Shown in pieces: positions 29,421 through 38,280 of a stretch of DNA of 39,537 nucleotides. The stretch is from a virus. Location: the IMG/VR virus record IMGVR_UViG_3300031707_000059, positions 1 through 39,537 of that record. One strand, given 5' to 3'. The stretch's first letter is position 1, and every line of letters starts with the position of its first letter. The position numbers and the translations under genes were made by a program. The notes under the pieces were generated by a model. That model was not told the DNA's origin. It worked only from the letters and a program-made list of their open reading frames with translations, and made no database searches.

Positions 29421-30544
29421 AAAAGCTGGCGCTCCTAGCTACGCTGCTGTTGGCCGCCCTGCTCCCATTGCAGGCGCAGACTGTTGTGTACTCTGGGTTG
29501 AGGTCTTACGCCGCCTCTGCCATCGGCGCCGACACTGGCGTCCGCCTAATCGGCTCCGCCATCTCCTGGCACAAACTTACCTGGACAAAGTCCGGGACGG
29601 TGACTGTCTGTTCGGTACAGGTTGACTCCTCAGCAGACAACATAACGTGGGGTGATGGAGATATTATCGCCGTTCAGGACTGTTCCTCGAATGGGGCTAC
29701 TATCCCATACAACTTCACCGTGAACTACGTTCGCATCCATTTCGTGACGACGTTCACCGGTACAGGCTCCGTGACCGCAGTGTGGACGGGGTATATTAGC
29801 AGGCCAGGAGGTGCCGTCGGGCCGGCTACGGCCAATCAAGTTGCCTATTTCACTGGGACCGATACTGTGGGTGGCGATACAGGGCTGACCTACGACCCCG
29901 CAACCGGACTCACTATCGGAGGCACCGGCCTTGGGAACATCACCCCCGCCGCCCTCCCCGGCGCTCCCGTGGCGGGCAATTGGGGGATTCTGGCGGGAAG
30001 TCCCGATACCTTCTGGTTTTTCAACGACACCGCCGTTCAGTATGCCCTCACCAAGCCAGTTGACCTTTATGGCAGTTCTCCCGCGGCCCTGCTTGTTACC
30101 AAGGCAGCGGGCGCAGACCCGACCACAGACAACTGCGTGAAGTGGCTGGCGGGGGGAGGTGTGGGCGATGCGGGTGCAGCCTGCGGCATAGGCATCAAGA
30201 GCATCTGGATAGACACGCCCGTGGTTGCAGACTCGGGGCGAATTCAGTTCATGTTTCCTGTGGCCGTTACAATCACCCGCGTCGCTTGCTCGACGAAACT
30301 GGCGACCTCGACGGTGGACCTAAACATGGAGGAACGTGCGGCAGCCACACCGGATACAGCAGGTACAGACGTGCTCAGCGCGGAATTGGTCTGCGACACC
30401 AACCAGCAGACCTCGTGCGCCTCAGGTTGCGACGTGAACACAATCACAAACGGCGGGATCGCTGCTCGCGTTCCAGTAGCCATCACCCCTTCGGCCATCG
30501 CCAATGCGCCGACAGATTTGAGGATCTTCATTGAGTACTACTAG
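29417..30544 (+). CDS. Secretion-signal-bearing beta-rich fibre-like protein (375 aa)
   Basis: The N-terminus is a textbook signal: KK, a Leu/Ala core (LALLATLLLAALLPL) and an AQ cleavage-like site at about residue 21. The rest is Thr/Gly/Val-rich beta sequence. An N-terminal domain of about 115 residues includes SISWHKLTWTKSGTVTVCSV-like strands. A middle part (TANQVAYFTGTDTVGGDTGL then TYDP) is common in phage fibres. A C-terminal domain contains several Cys. It could be a fibre shaft or a secreted adhesin. ATGA overlap with the upstream gene. Confidence 0.65.
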   Translation: MKKLALLATLLLAALLPLQAQTVVYSGLRSYAASAIGADTGVRLIGSAISWHKLTWTKSGTVTVCSVQVDSSADNITWGDGDIIAVQDCSSNGATIPYNFTVNYVRIHFVTTFTGTGSVTAVWTGYISRPGGAVGPATANQVAYFTGTDTVGGDTGLTYDPATGLTIGGTGLGNITPAALPGAPVAGNWGILAGSPDTFWFFNDTAVQYALTKPVDLYGSSPAALLVTKAAGADPTTDNCVKWLAGGGVGDAGAACGIGIKSIWIDTPVVADSGRIQFMFPVAVTITRVACSTKLATSTVDLNMEERAAATPDTAGTDVLSAELVCDTNQQTSCASGCDVNTITNGGIAARVPVAITPSAIANAPTDLRIFIEYY

Positions 30545-30551
30545 GAGACCG

Positions 30552-31259
30552 ATGCGAAAACTAGTCCTCGTTATATGGTTCATCGTCCTGGCCGCAATTC
30601 CAAGTTATGCCACGGTGACCCTCGTCCAAATCAAGCGTACACCGACAAACGACACCCACGTTCATGCGATATTCGCTTCGAATGTCACCGCCAACAATTT
30701 AATCATCGCGTCCATCTACCATGCTCAAGCTAGTAATCCCGGCGGAACCGTAAGTGATTCTCAGGGCAATACATATACCTCTGTCATCCAGACCAATTAT
30801 TCCACAGATCGCCGCATTGAGACTTTCTGGGCCATTGCCGCAAATTCGGCAGCGAATACGGTGACCTTCACTTGGGCGTCTGGGAGTGGAACGCTGACCA
30901 TAGTGGCTTCAGAGTGGTCGGGTGCGGCCACCTCCTCAGTCGCAGATGTATTCGCTGGAGCCAGTGCCGGTTCGGGCACGAACTTGGCAAGCGGCAACAC
31001 CGGGAACACCGCTCAGGCAAATGAGTTGGTCTACGGTTTCGGGTATCTAAGTGGGGCGCAGACTGGCACCGAAGGCGCGACTTTTACCCTTGCCGATACC
31101 GGGAACAACGTCATCGCCGAATACAAAAATGTAACTGCGATTGGGGTTCAGGCAGCCGACGCGACCCAAGGCGCAAGTGGCGTCTGGCTGATGCAGGTGG
31201 TTACATTCAAGGACGGTGTGGCGGGCGGTGCCAAGAAACGGGTGGTGGTAACCGAATGA
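30552..31259 (+). CDS. Secretion-signal-bearing beta-sandwich protein (235 aa)
   Basis: The ATG at 30552 follows CTAGGAG. Residues 1-20 are MRK, a hydrophobic core (LVLVIWFIVLAAIPS) and YA, typical of signal peptidase I substrates. The mature part is a Ser/Thr/Ala-rich beta sandwich (TFWAIAANSAANTVTFTWAS-like and YGFGYLSGAQTGTEGATFTL). This resembles bacterial extracellular proteins more than classical phage fibres. The stop overlaps the next ATG as ATGA. Confidence 0.62.
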   Translation: MRKLVLVIWFIVLAAIPSYATVTLVQIKRTPTNDTHVHAIFASNVTANNLIIASIYHAQASNPGGTVSDSQGNTYTSVIQTNYSTDRRIETFWAIAANSAANTVTFTWASGSGTLTIVASEWSGAATSSVADVFAGASAGSGTNLASGNTGNTAQANELVYGFGYLSGAQTGTEGATFTLADTGNNVIAEYKNVTAIGVQAADATQGASGVWLMQVVTFKDGVAGGAKKRVVVTE

Positions 31260-33577
31260 CTCGAATCCTCAAAAGCGCGTTGATTTTACTATTTGCTGCC
31301 ATTCCTGCCCCCGCCCAGGTCACTATTGTCTGGCAGGATAATTTGGAGAGTGGGGCCTTTGTCGGTTGGACAGCATCCGATTTTCGGACGACGGTTTCAA
31401 ATGAGCTGGCGCACACTGGAACCTACGCTTCGCGCACCTATTATACCCGCTGCGGTTACTCGGCACCATATTTTCCCTCAGTGACGAATGTTGCGGGAAC
31501 AGGGGCACCTGCAGAGAGCGGCATATACCGCAGGGTATCCTATGTCAATGCTGCGGGCGAGACCCTAGCGGGGTCATCGGACTCAGGCTCTCATGCGGCA
31601 AACTATGTGTTTCGGTTTGCCAGTCCTGCCGCTTACTCGAACGGTGTCTTGCCCGCGACTGGATACAACGTCTACCTGGGCACGACTGCCGCTGGGGTTA
31701 CGCTTCAGAACGCTGCCGGGGTGGGATGTGCAGCCGCTAATGCTGATGGCTCCTGCCAGATCGGAACAACCTGGACTGAGCCGATCACCGGCATGGTGGC
31801 GGGTGCAGCAAAACCCACTATCAACAAGGCCATTGCTCCCGCCGCGCCTTCACTGAGTCAGACGGCAGGCGGAGCGCTCGGCGCTCGGACCTACTATGTG
31901 GTTGTTACCGGCAAGACTCTTGCCCCCGGAGAGACATGGTATTCTGCCGAATCTACCCTGGCGATTGATGCCAACAAACTCCTCAAGGTCACCTCCCCTG
32001 CAGCGTCCACTGGTGATGTTACGCAGTACAACGTCTATGCCTCGACGGTTTCAGGCACGGAAACAAAGCAAACCACTTCGAGTGTCAACCTCGGCACGGA
32101 TTGGACGGAGCCAGGAACGGGATTGATTGCAGGGTCCGCCTTGCCTACCTCAGTTACCGGCTGCGGCAGCACATCTGACAGTCGTGATAAGTATGCTCAG
32201 CGTGTACAATCTCCTGGACTGGAGCAGTTCGTCTTCCGTGGCTACGTCTACATTAAATCGCCCACCACTTTCGGTGCGGCAGTTGAAAGCATCCAGCGCA
32301 AACTCCTCTATCTGAAAGACCCGGCAGGCGATACGGGCGATGGCCACCCGTGTTCAGATCATTGCTGGGCGCCAGTTATTACCTCTTTTGATGCCCTGAA
32401 CGGTGGCATACACCGGATGGGATTGCAATTCATTATCAGTTACAGCCTGGGAGGTGACAAGTATTGGGGCACAGGAAGTTCGTTCCCAATTGTCTGGATG
32501 GATTATGACGCTTCGTACTATATAGAGATCCTGGTCGTCGCAAACACGTCAGGGGCGATTGACCCTACCAACTACCTGACAGGCGGACTGAACAACGATG
32601 GCTTCGTCAAGATTTGGCTAGCCAAGACAGGTGACCCCGCAGTTCTCGTCCTAAACACCCTAACCGACCCATCCTCAACCGGGCACACTGGGGGCTGGGA
32701 TATTCGCAAGGGGTATCCAACCGGCATCACAAAGTTCAACATTGGGGAGCAGGTCAACCGCGTCCAGTGGGCACCGATTGATGAAGTGCGTTATTGGGAT
32801 GATGTGGTTCTAGCCAGCGGAACTTGTGCCTCTCCACCCTGCATTGGGCCATTGGGCGCAGGGCCAGAAGCAAGCCCAACTCCAGTGTCGGTCAACTTCA
32901 ACGACACCAATGTCGGCAACACCAGTGCCGATTCGCCTGAAATGGTCACCCTCACCAACAACGGTGGGGCAACGCTGAACATCTCCGACATCTCAATTAC
33001 CGGGGCACACGCTGCGAATTTCTCGAAGTCAACAACCTGCGGGGCCACTTTGGTGGCATCAGCCTCCTGCACTGTAAGTGTGAGTTTCACTCCCAGTGCC
33101 TTGGGAGTGCGGACTGCTAGTTTAGTTTTCACCAACGATGCCACTGATAGCCCGCAGTCCGTCTCCTTGTCAGGAACCGGAACGGGGGCGCCGCCCGCTC
33201 CAGCGGTTAGCCTCTCGGTTTCCGCGATCAACTTCGATGCACGAACGGTCGGAACCACGAGTGACGCAGAGCAGATCACGCTCTACAACTCCGGCGATGG
33301 CACGCTGAACATCGCCAGCATCGCGGCGTCCACGACTTCCGCGCCGACCAGTCCGGGAGATTTCGCTATCGACTCGACCACCTGTGGGGCGACCCTAGCA
33401 CCAGCAGCGAGTTGCACGGTGAATGTCTCGTTCACCCCAGTGGCGGGCGGGAGTCGCACCGGGCGAATCAGATTCACGACCGACGCGGCAAGTTCCCCCG
33501 ATGATGTTTCGACTAGCGGCACAGGGCAGATTGTCTTGACCCTGCGGGGTGGGACGTTTCGGGGGTTGACGAAGTAA
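31256..33577 (+). CDS. Large signal-bearing multidomain adhesin-like protein (773 aa)
   Basis: The signal-like N-terminus (basic, LILLFAAIPAPAQ) ends near residue 21. A lectin/laminin-G-like beta domain begins (WQDNLESGAFVGWTA) but is interrupted at about 60-300 by two Fn3-like repeats (YYVVVTGKTLAPGETWYSAE; QYNVYASTVSGTETKQTTSS). It then resumes (RDKYAQRVQSPGLEQFVFRG). Residues about 540-760 are two choice-of-anchor-D / ASPM-SPD-2-Hydin repeats (FSKSTTCGATLVASASCTVS; FAIDSTTCGATLAPAASCTV), common in secreted proteins of Acidobacteria and related bacteria. It may bind host surface glycans. It looks host-derived. ATGA overlap upstream. Confidence 0.7.
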   Translation: MTRILKSALILLFAAIPAPAQVTIVWQDNLESGAFVGWTASDFRTTVSNELAHTGTYASRTYYTRCGYSAPYFPSVTNVAGTGAPAESGIYRRVSYVNAAGETLAGSSDSGSHAANYVFRFASPAAYSNGVLPATGYNVYLGTTAAGVTLQNAAGVGCAAANADGSCQIGTTWTEPITGMVAGAAKPTINKAIAPAAPSLSQTAGGALGARTYYVVVTGKTLAPGETWYSAESTLAIDANKLLKVTSPAASTGDVTQYNVYASTVSGTETKQTTSSVNLGTDWTEPGTGLIAGSALPTSVTGCGSTSDSRDKYAQRVQSPGLEQFVFRGYVYIKSPTTFGAAVESIQRKLLYLKDPAGDTGDGHPCSDHCWAPVITSFDALNGGIHRMGLQFIISYSLGGDKYWGTGSSFPIVWMDYDASYYIEILVVANTSGAIDPTNYLTGGLNNDGFVKIWLAKTGDPAVLVLNTLTDPSSTGHTGGWDIRKGYPTGITKFNIGEQVNRVQWAPIDEVRYWDDVVLASGTCASPPCIGPLGAGPEASPTPVSVNFNDTNVGNTSADSPEMVTLTNNGGATLNISDISITGAHAANFSKSTTCGATLVASASCTVSVSFTPSALGVRTASLVFTNDATDSPQSVSLSGTGTGAPPAPAVSLSVSAINFDARTVGTTSDAEQITLYNSGDGTLNIASIAASTTSAPTSPGDFAIDSTTCGATLAPAASCTVNVSFTPVAGGSRTGRIRFTTDAASSPDDVSTSGTGQIVLTLRGGTFRGLTK

Positions 33578-33596
33578 AAAAATCAAAGGAGGATGT

Positions 33597-33947
33597 ATGT
33601 CGTTACTAAGTTTTCTAGGAAAGGTTGGAAAGGGAATCTGGAAAGGGATTGCCAAAGCTCGTCCTGTAGCCGTCGCTGTCGGCGCGGTAATCCCAGGGCC
33701 GGACCCGTTCGAGGCAGTCGGGAACCTGCTTGCTACGGCTGAAGCCGTCGGAGAGATCGTTAGGCAGCAAGGCGGCAGCAAACTCGACAAGTTGGTTCTG
33801 ATTCTGCCTCAGGTGAAGGAAGTCATCAGGAACTCGGAGTTCTTTGCTAAGCAGGAACTTGCCGATGAGGCGCTGTTTGAGCAGGGGGCCATTGAGCTTA
33901 TCGGCGCCGAGGTGAAAATCTACAAGGCTTTTAAGGAGCCGAAGTAG
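33597..33947 (+). CDS. Small amphipathic protein (116 aa)
   Basis: The ATG follows AAAGGAGGATGT. The N-terminus is amphipathic and basic (MSLLSFLGKVGKGIWKGIAK), then an Ala/Val/Gly segment, then helices (KLVLILPQVKEVIRNSEFFA). It could be membrane-active (lysis-associated) or a virion component. It directly precedes the DUF5675 gene, three bases apart. No family recognised. Confidence 0.6.
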   Translation: MSLLSFLGKVGKGIWKGIAKARPVAVAVGAVIPGPDPFEAVGNLLATAEAVGEIVRQQGGSKLDKLVLILPQVKEVIRNSEFFAKQELADEALFEQGAIELIGAEVKIYKAFKEPK

Positions 33948-33949
33948 CC

Positions 33950-34393
33950 ATGAAGCTGGACTTGGTGCGTGAGCAAATAACGCCGAAAAGCTCCGCTGGG
34001 CGTCTTTTCATTGATGGTGTCTTCGAGTGCTACACCCTCGAAGATACCGTCCGGGAGGTTCCTGGCAAGCCCGTCTCGGAGTGGAAGATACCGAAGGTCA
34101 CGGCTATTCCTACCGGGACCTACAGGGTCGACATTACTCCGTCCGCTCGGTACAAGCGGGACATGCCGATAGTGCTGGATGTTCCAGGCTTCACCGGCAT
34201 CCGTATCCACTCTGGGAACACCGATGCGGATACCGAAGGTTGTATCCTTGTCGGTGCTTACCGGGAGAGCGCGGATGAGATACGGGGTTCCCGAGCAGCG
34301 TTTGGCTGGCTGTTTGAGAAACTGCTCGCTGCCAAGGCACGGGCGGAGGAGATTTGGATTGCCGTAACGATTGCGCTGGAGGCTCACGGATGA
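33950..34393 (+). CDS. DUF5675-like protein (147 aa), possibly lysis-related
   Basis: The segment TAIPTGTYRV...MPIVLDVPGFTGIRIHSGNT, then DADTEGCILVG, matches the phage family DUF5675. The HxGN...TxGC motif recalls the His/Cys site of L,D-transpeptidase (YkuD) folds, so a cell-wall-related activity is possible but unproved. The ATG at 33950 follows AAGGAGCC by 11 bases. No signal peptide. No classical endolysin is seen elsewhere in the window, which makes this and its neighbour the best lysis candidates. ATGA overlap with the next gene. Confidence 0.7.
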   Translation: MKLDLVREQITPKSSAGRLFIDGVFECYTLEDTVREVPGKPVSEWKIPKVTAIPTGTYRVDITPSARYKRDMPIVLDVPGFTGIRIHSGNTDADTEGCILVGAYRESADEIRGSRAAFGWLFEKLLAAKARAEEIWIAVTIALEAHG

Positions 34394-36483
34394 GGAAAAA
34401 ACTTCTGCTTTTTGCGGCTTTTCTGCTACTGCCAGCGGCGCTCTTCGCCACTGACTCTGCCCACTACTTCGATGTTGCGTTTTCCCCTTCGGGGAAGCCA
34501 ATCGCTGGAGCTTCCATCCGCGTTTGTACAGAGCCGGCTACAACGACGCCGTGTACGCCGTTGGCAACAATCTACTCCGACTACGCGCTCACTACACCGC
34601 TGGCCAATCCATTTCTGTCAAGCTCCACCGGCAACTACGAATTCTACGCTGTTTCCAGCGAGGTCGCCATCGAAGTTTCGTTCAGCGGCTACACCACGGT
34701 AATAAGGCATGTCGCGCTGCGTTCCCTAAGTACGCCCGTCACGCCGGGCGCTGTAGCTGGGGGGTTATACCCTTCGGTCGATGCTGCCTACGACTTGGGT
34801 ACTTTGGTTCCCTTAAGACGCTGGCTGAACTTCTATGCGGTGGCTGGTAACTTCACCACTGCAAACATCGCCGGAGACCTAGCCGTTGTTGGAGATGCGA
34901 CTGTATCCTCGCTCAATAAAGTCTGTAAGGCCGACGGAAAAGGCGGCGCAAATGCAGGGGAGAAGATTCAGGCTTGCCACGACGCACTACCAATCACAGG
35001 CGGTACAATAGATGCGCGTGGACTCACAGATGCTCAGAGTGCCGCCGCTCAAATCAATATCACTAAGCCGAACATAACCCTGGAGCTTTCACCAACCACA
35101 GTCCTGACTCTTGCTTCTGGGGTTGGTTCGACTTCTGGAATGTACGTCACTTGGAACAACGTGTCCGGCCCAGCAAACAATTTCCATTTGCTGTGCAACG
35201 GGGCAACGATTAAAGCGACCCGCGCCCTGGAAAGTGTGGCGTTTGACGAATACTATCTCGTCCGCGTGACTGCCCTGAATATCCAACACGTTGACGGTTT
35301 CGTCTCAGATACCTGCAACTACGAACTGACGGTGACGGGCGCTCTGGCGACCGCCGCACAGATGGGAGGTATCAAGCTCGAATCCACGGCTACTACGCGC
35401 TTCGTTAAGAATTGGAGCATCCGCCACAACAAGTTTAACACGCAGGCGCCGGACATTGGCATAACCCACAGGTGGTATGGCGCAGAGGCCAGCCCGGCAT
35501 CTATGGTGGCAAACACGCGGGTTTTCTTCGACGGCAAGTTCGAGTTTAATGAGTGCTTGGGTGACGGAAGGTGCTTGCAGGTATCAGAAGGCAGAAACAT
35601 CAGTTGGATCGGCAACCAGGCCAGGAACCCGTCTCAAGGCAATCAGTACGGCGGCGTTCAATTCCGCGCCATCGGAGTCGACAACGCCGTGTTCACCGGG
35701 AACTCTTGCTTGGTAGATACCGGGGACAGCGGGGCCGCTTGCATCTACATCGGTGGGAACGCCACTTTTGCCAATGATGAATCTAAAGGCTTCTCCATCA
35801 CCGGGAACGTGGCCAAATACGACACCGTTCAGCTTACCAGCGATACCTATGGGGTCAATATCCTTGGGGCGCGAGACGGTACGATCAGCGGCAACACGTT
35901 CGTAAACACCCAGGCTGGCGCAGGCGGGGCCTCCGACGGCATCAAGGTACAAGCCGCCACAGCCCTCGTAAACAAGAACATTAACATCTCCAGCAACCGC
36001 ATTGTTGGCTTCCTGGGGTACGAGATTCTGGTGAGTGATACAACTCCACCGGAACATTTGACTGCCCAAGGGAACCATCTCGGCGACTCCGCGGCTGGCG
36101 GTGCAAACGACTTTGGCGGCGCAGGAATTGCCAATCTGAAACGGTATGGCAACTACTCCGAGGCGGCAGGGACCTGGACTCCAATCAACACCGTCACCTT
36201 CTCCGCCACGCCGACTTTCGATGCCAGTCTCGGCAACACGCAGAAGATCACGCTGACGGACAATGTGACCAGCTCCACGCTCTCGAATGCCACGGCAGGG
36301 CAGCAGATTGATTTCCTCATCTGTCAGGACGGCACCGGCAGCCGGACGTTCGTGTGGCCCACCAACGTGCTGGGTGGGATGACTATCGGGTCCACGCTTT
36401 CTAAGTGCAGCGCACAGAGTTTCCGCTATGACGGGACCCTGACCAATGCCTACGCGCTCAGCGCGGGCGTAACGAATATGTGA
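34390..36483 (+). CDS. Signal-bearing beta-helix tailspike-like protein (697 aa)
   Basis: The ATG at 34390 follows GGAGGCTCACGG. Residues 1-20 form a signal-like segment (MRKK, LLLFAAFLLLPAALFA). A carboxypeptidase-regulatory-like beta domain follows (about 25-130; SGKPIAGASIRVCTEPATTT). A neck comes next (YPSVDAAYDLGTLVPLRRWL), then a long parallel beta-helix (about 190-600; repeats such as ISWIGNQA, VFTGNSCL, ISGNTFVN). A C-terminal domain (QKITLTDNVTSSTLSNATAG, FLICQDGTGSRTFVWPTNV) is shared with many phage fibres. It may degrade or bind surface polysaccharide. The phage-type C-terminus ties this signal-bearing protein to the virion. Confidence 0.78.
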   Translation: MRKKLLLFAAFLLLPAALFATDSAHYFDVAFSPSGKPIAGASIRVCTEPATTTPCTPLATIYSDYALTTPLANPFLSSSTGNYEFYAVSSEVAIEVSFSGYTTVIRHVALRSLSTPVTPGAVAGGLYPSVDAAYDLGTLVPLRRWLNFYAVAGNFTTANIAGDLAVVGDATVSSLNKVCKADGKGGANAGEKIQACHDALPITGGTIDARGLTDAQSAAAQINITKPNITLELSPTTVLTLASGVGSTSGMYVTWNNVSGPANNFHLLCNGATIKATRALESVAFDEYYLVRVTALNIQHVDGFVSDTCNYELTVTGALATAAQMGGIKLESTATTRFVKNWSIRHNKFNTQAPDIGITHRWYGAEASPASMVANTRVFFDGKFEFNECLGDGRCLQVSEGRNISWIGNQARNPSQGNQYGGVQFRAIGVDNAVFTGNSCLVDTGDSGAACIYIGGNATFANDESKGFSITGNVAKYDTVQLTSDTYGVNILGARDGTISGNTFVNTQAGAGGASDGIKVQAATALVNKNINISSNRIVGFLGYEILVSDTTPPEHLTAQGNHLGDSAAGGANDFGGAGIANLKRYGNYSEAAGTWTPINTVTFSATPTFDASLGNTQKITLTDNVTSSTLSNATAGQQIDFLICQDGTGSRTFVWPTNVLGGMTIGSTLSKCSAQSFRYDGTLTNAYALSAGVTNM

Positions 36484-36490
36484 GGTACAA

Positions 36491-37234
36491 ATGGCTATTG
36501 TAGTTGGAGCCGTCGTAACAACACCAACCATCGGTTCCCTAGCCGATGAAGTCATTGCAAGGGTTGAAAACAGAGTTTCCGACAAGACACGCGCCGAGAT
36601 TTGGCTGCGCGACGCCCTGCTGGAGATTTCTGCTAACCCGGACTTCCGGAACGAGTTTGTGGAGCTTGAGGAGAATGGACCGGACTGCGTCCTAACAATC
36701 GGCCTAGCTGAGTACGACGAAGCCCTGTTCGTCAACACCGGTGATGTAAACCTTGGTTTCCTGAACTTCCGCTTGTGGCTTGACCCGCCAACAAACAGTC
36801 GCTGGCGCAAGCTGGAATCTCGCTCGTACCAGTATATTGACAAAAGCTCAAAGCAGCCCTCAACTCCGTCTGTCTGGTACAGGTTCAAGGGAACCATCGG
36901 GTTCGACCCTCCTCCAGACAAGACGTATCAGGTTCGGTCGAGGTATTACCTCCAGCATCCAATTGATGATACGCTGGTTGGCGTGACGCAGATTTTGCTT
37001 CCAAGGGACTGGCTCGAAGTCCTGGTCTTGAGCGCCGCTGAACGCGGGTTCATGGAACTGCTGGAGTTTGAGAAGGCGACAACGATTCACATGCTTTTGC
37101 ACGGCGACCCGAAGCACCCAACAAGGTTGGGCTTGCTCGCGGGGCGTATTAAGAAACGGGAACGCGAAGATTGGCGTCATTCCAGGGCGCTAAAGCCTGT
37201 TAAACGGGCGTACACGCTCGCAGGGAGGTATTGA
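36491..37234 (+). CDS. Tail adaptor (head-tail connector) protein (247 aa)
   Basis: The ATG follows GAGGTACAA. The N-terminal region (SLADEVIARVENRVSDKTRA, EIWLRDALLEISANPDFR) has the helix-rich form of P22 gp4 / T7 gp11-like adaptors. The middle is beta-rich (KLESRSYQYIDKSSKQPSTP), and a helical C-terminus follows. It would form a ring under the portal. In most podoviruses this gene is near portal and coat; here it is 14 kb away, after the fibre cluster. Confidence 0.68.
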   Translation: MAIVVGAVVTTPTIGSLADEVIARVENRVSDKTRAEIWLRDALLEISANPDFRNEFVELEENGPDCVLTIGLAEYDEALFVNTGDVNLGFLNFRLWLDPPTNSRWRKLESRSYQYIDKSSKQPSTPSVWYRFKGTIGFDPPPDKTYQVRSRYYLQHPIDDTLVGVTQILLPRDWLEVLVLSAAERGFMELLEFEKATTIHMLLHGDPKHPTRLGLLAGRIKKREREDWRHSRALKPVKRAYTLAGRY

Positions 37235-37239
37235 GAAAA

Positions 37240-38271
37240 ATGGGAACTTGGCCGTATGGACCAGGAGCACTTGATGGCGGCGGTGGCGCGCCTGGTGGCA
37301 GCTCGAACCAATGGTTCAACCCGCTACCGCCTTCTCCGCAGGTTTCGCCGGGGGTTGTGCCTCCGGCTTCTACTGGCCGTGGATACAGCGACACTGGCAT
37401 TCCGTATGAGCAGGGTACAATGTTGACTGACCCTGGCCAGGCCGACTTTTGGCGTGTCAACCCGCTTGACCCATCGTTTACGCAGAACTTCCTGCAATTC
37501 TTGACCAGCCAAATGGGCAAAGGTGCAACTCCGTTTGACTTGTCAGCGTTGCTTCCTACCGGAGGTGAGACTGGAGCTGGACAGCTCACGGCTCCGCTCA
37601 ACCCGTTGATTCAGGCGTTGATGAAGTTTTACCAAACCGGCCAGCCTGGTGAAACGCCTGGTTTGGGGCCTTTGTCGGAGATGTCCAAGACAGGGATGCC
37701 AGTCGACCAGACTCCGGCTTGGAAAGCCATGGTCGAGGCTATGCAGCGGCAGATTGGTCAAGGCGCCGAAGGAATGCGGGAGCAGTTCGCGTTTACTGGC
37801 AATCTTGCCTCATCGCCTTTTGGCCAGGCCATGGGAGACTACTACGGCCAAACAGAGAAAGACATCAACGCCCAGCTAATGCAGGCTCAGACCCAGGCTT
37901 TGGAAGCCGCTAGAGCCCGGCAGATGGGCGCCTCAGAGTTCCTGGCCACGGGCATGGGCAACCTCTCCGAGATTTTGCAGGGCTACGACCAGGCGTCAAT
38001 TGACAGGCTCTTGGCCGAGTTCATCCGGACTCGTCCTGAGTATGGGCCGTTGATAAATGCGATGTTTGGGATGGCGACTACGTTTCCGCCGTATCTTGGA
38101 GGTTCCTACGGACTTGGCGTTGGCGGAGCCTTGGCGGGCTCTGCGGGGTCGATTATGAGTGGCATTGCTGACCTCTACGGGACTATCAGAGGTGGAGGCG
38201 GCGGTAGCAGCGGTGGAATCTACACCGGAGCGGGTGGTGAGGTCACCTCCGGTGGTGATATTGGTATGTAG
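37240..38271 (+). CDS. Putative ejection / internal virion protein (343 aa)
   Basis: The ATG at 37240 is chosen; GGGAGG lies 11 bases upstream, and an in-frame TTG at 37231 is too close to it. The protein is Gly/Pro-rich at the start, then helical and Gln/Ala-rich (KAMVEAMQRQIGQGAEGMRE, NAQLMQAQTQALEAARARQM). It ends in a Gly-rich hydrophobic section (LGVGGALAGSAGSIMSGIAD). This composition and the position after the adaptor fit podovirus ejection proteins that enter the host envelope with the DNA. Confidence 0.6.
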   Translation: MGTWPYGPGALDGGGGAPGGSSNQWFNPLPPSPQVSPGVVPPASTGRGYSDTGIPYEQGTMLTDPGQADFWRVNPLDPSFTQNFLQFLTSQMGKGATPFDLSALLPTGGETGAGQLTAPLNPLIQALMKFYQTGQPGETPGLGPLSEMSKTGMPVDQTPAWKAMVEAMQRQIGQGAEGMREQFAFTGNLASSPFGQAMGDYYGQTEKDINAQLMQAQTQALEAARARQMGASEFLATGMGNLSEILQGYDQASIDRLLAEFIRTRPEYGPLINAMFGMATTFPPYLGGSYGLGVGGALAGSAGSIMSGIADLYGTIRGGGGGSSGGIYTGAGGEVTSGGDIGM

Positions 38272-38280
38272 GAGGTTTTT

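Noticed and set aside
35584-36921. 445-codon minus-strand open frame
   Set aside because: Antisense to the tailspike-like and adaptor genes; no ribosome site and no recognisable domain.
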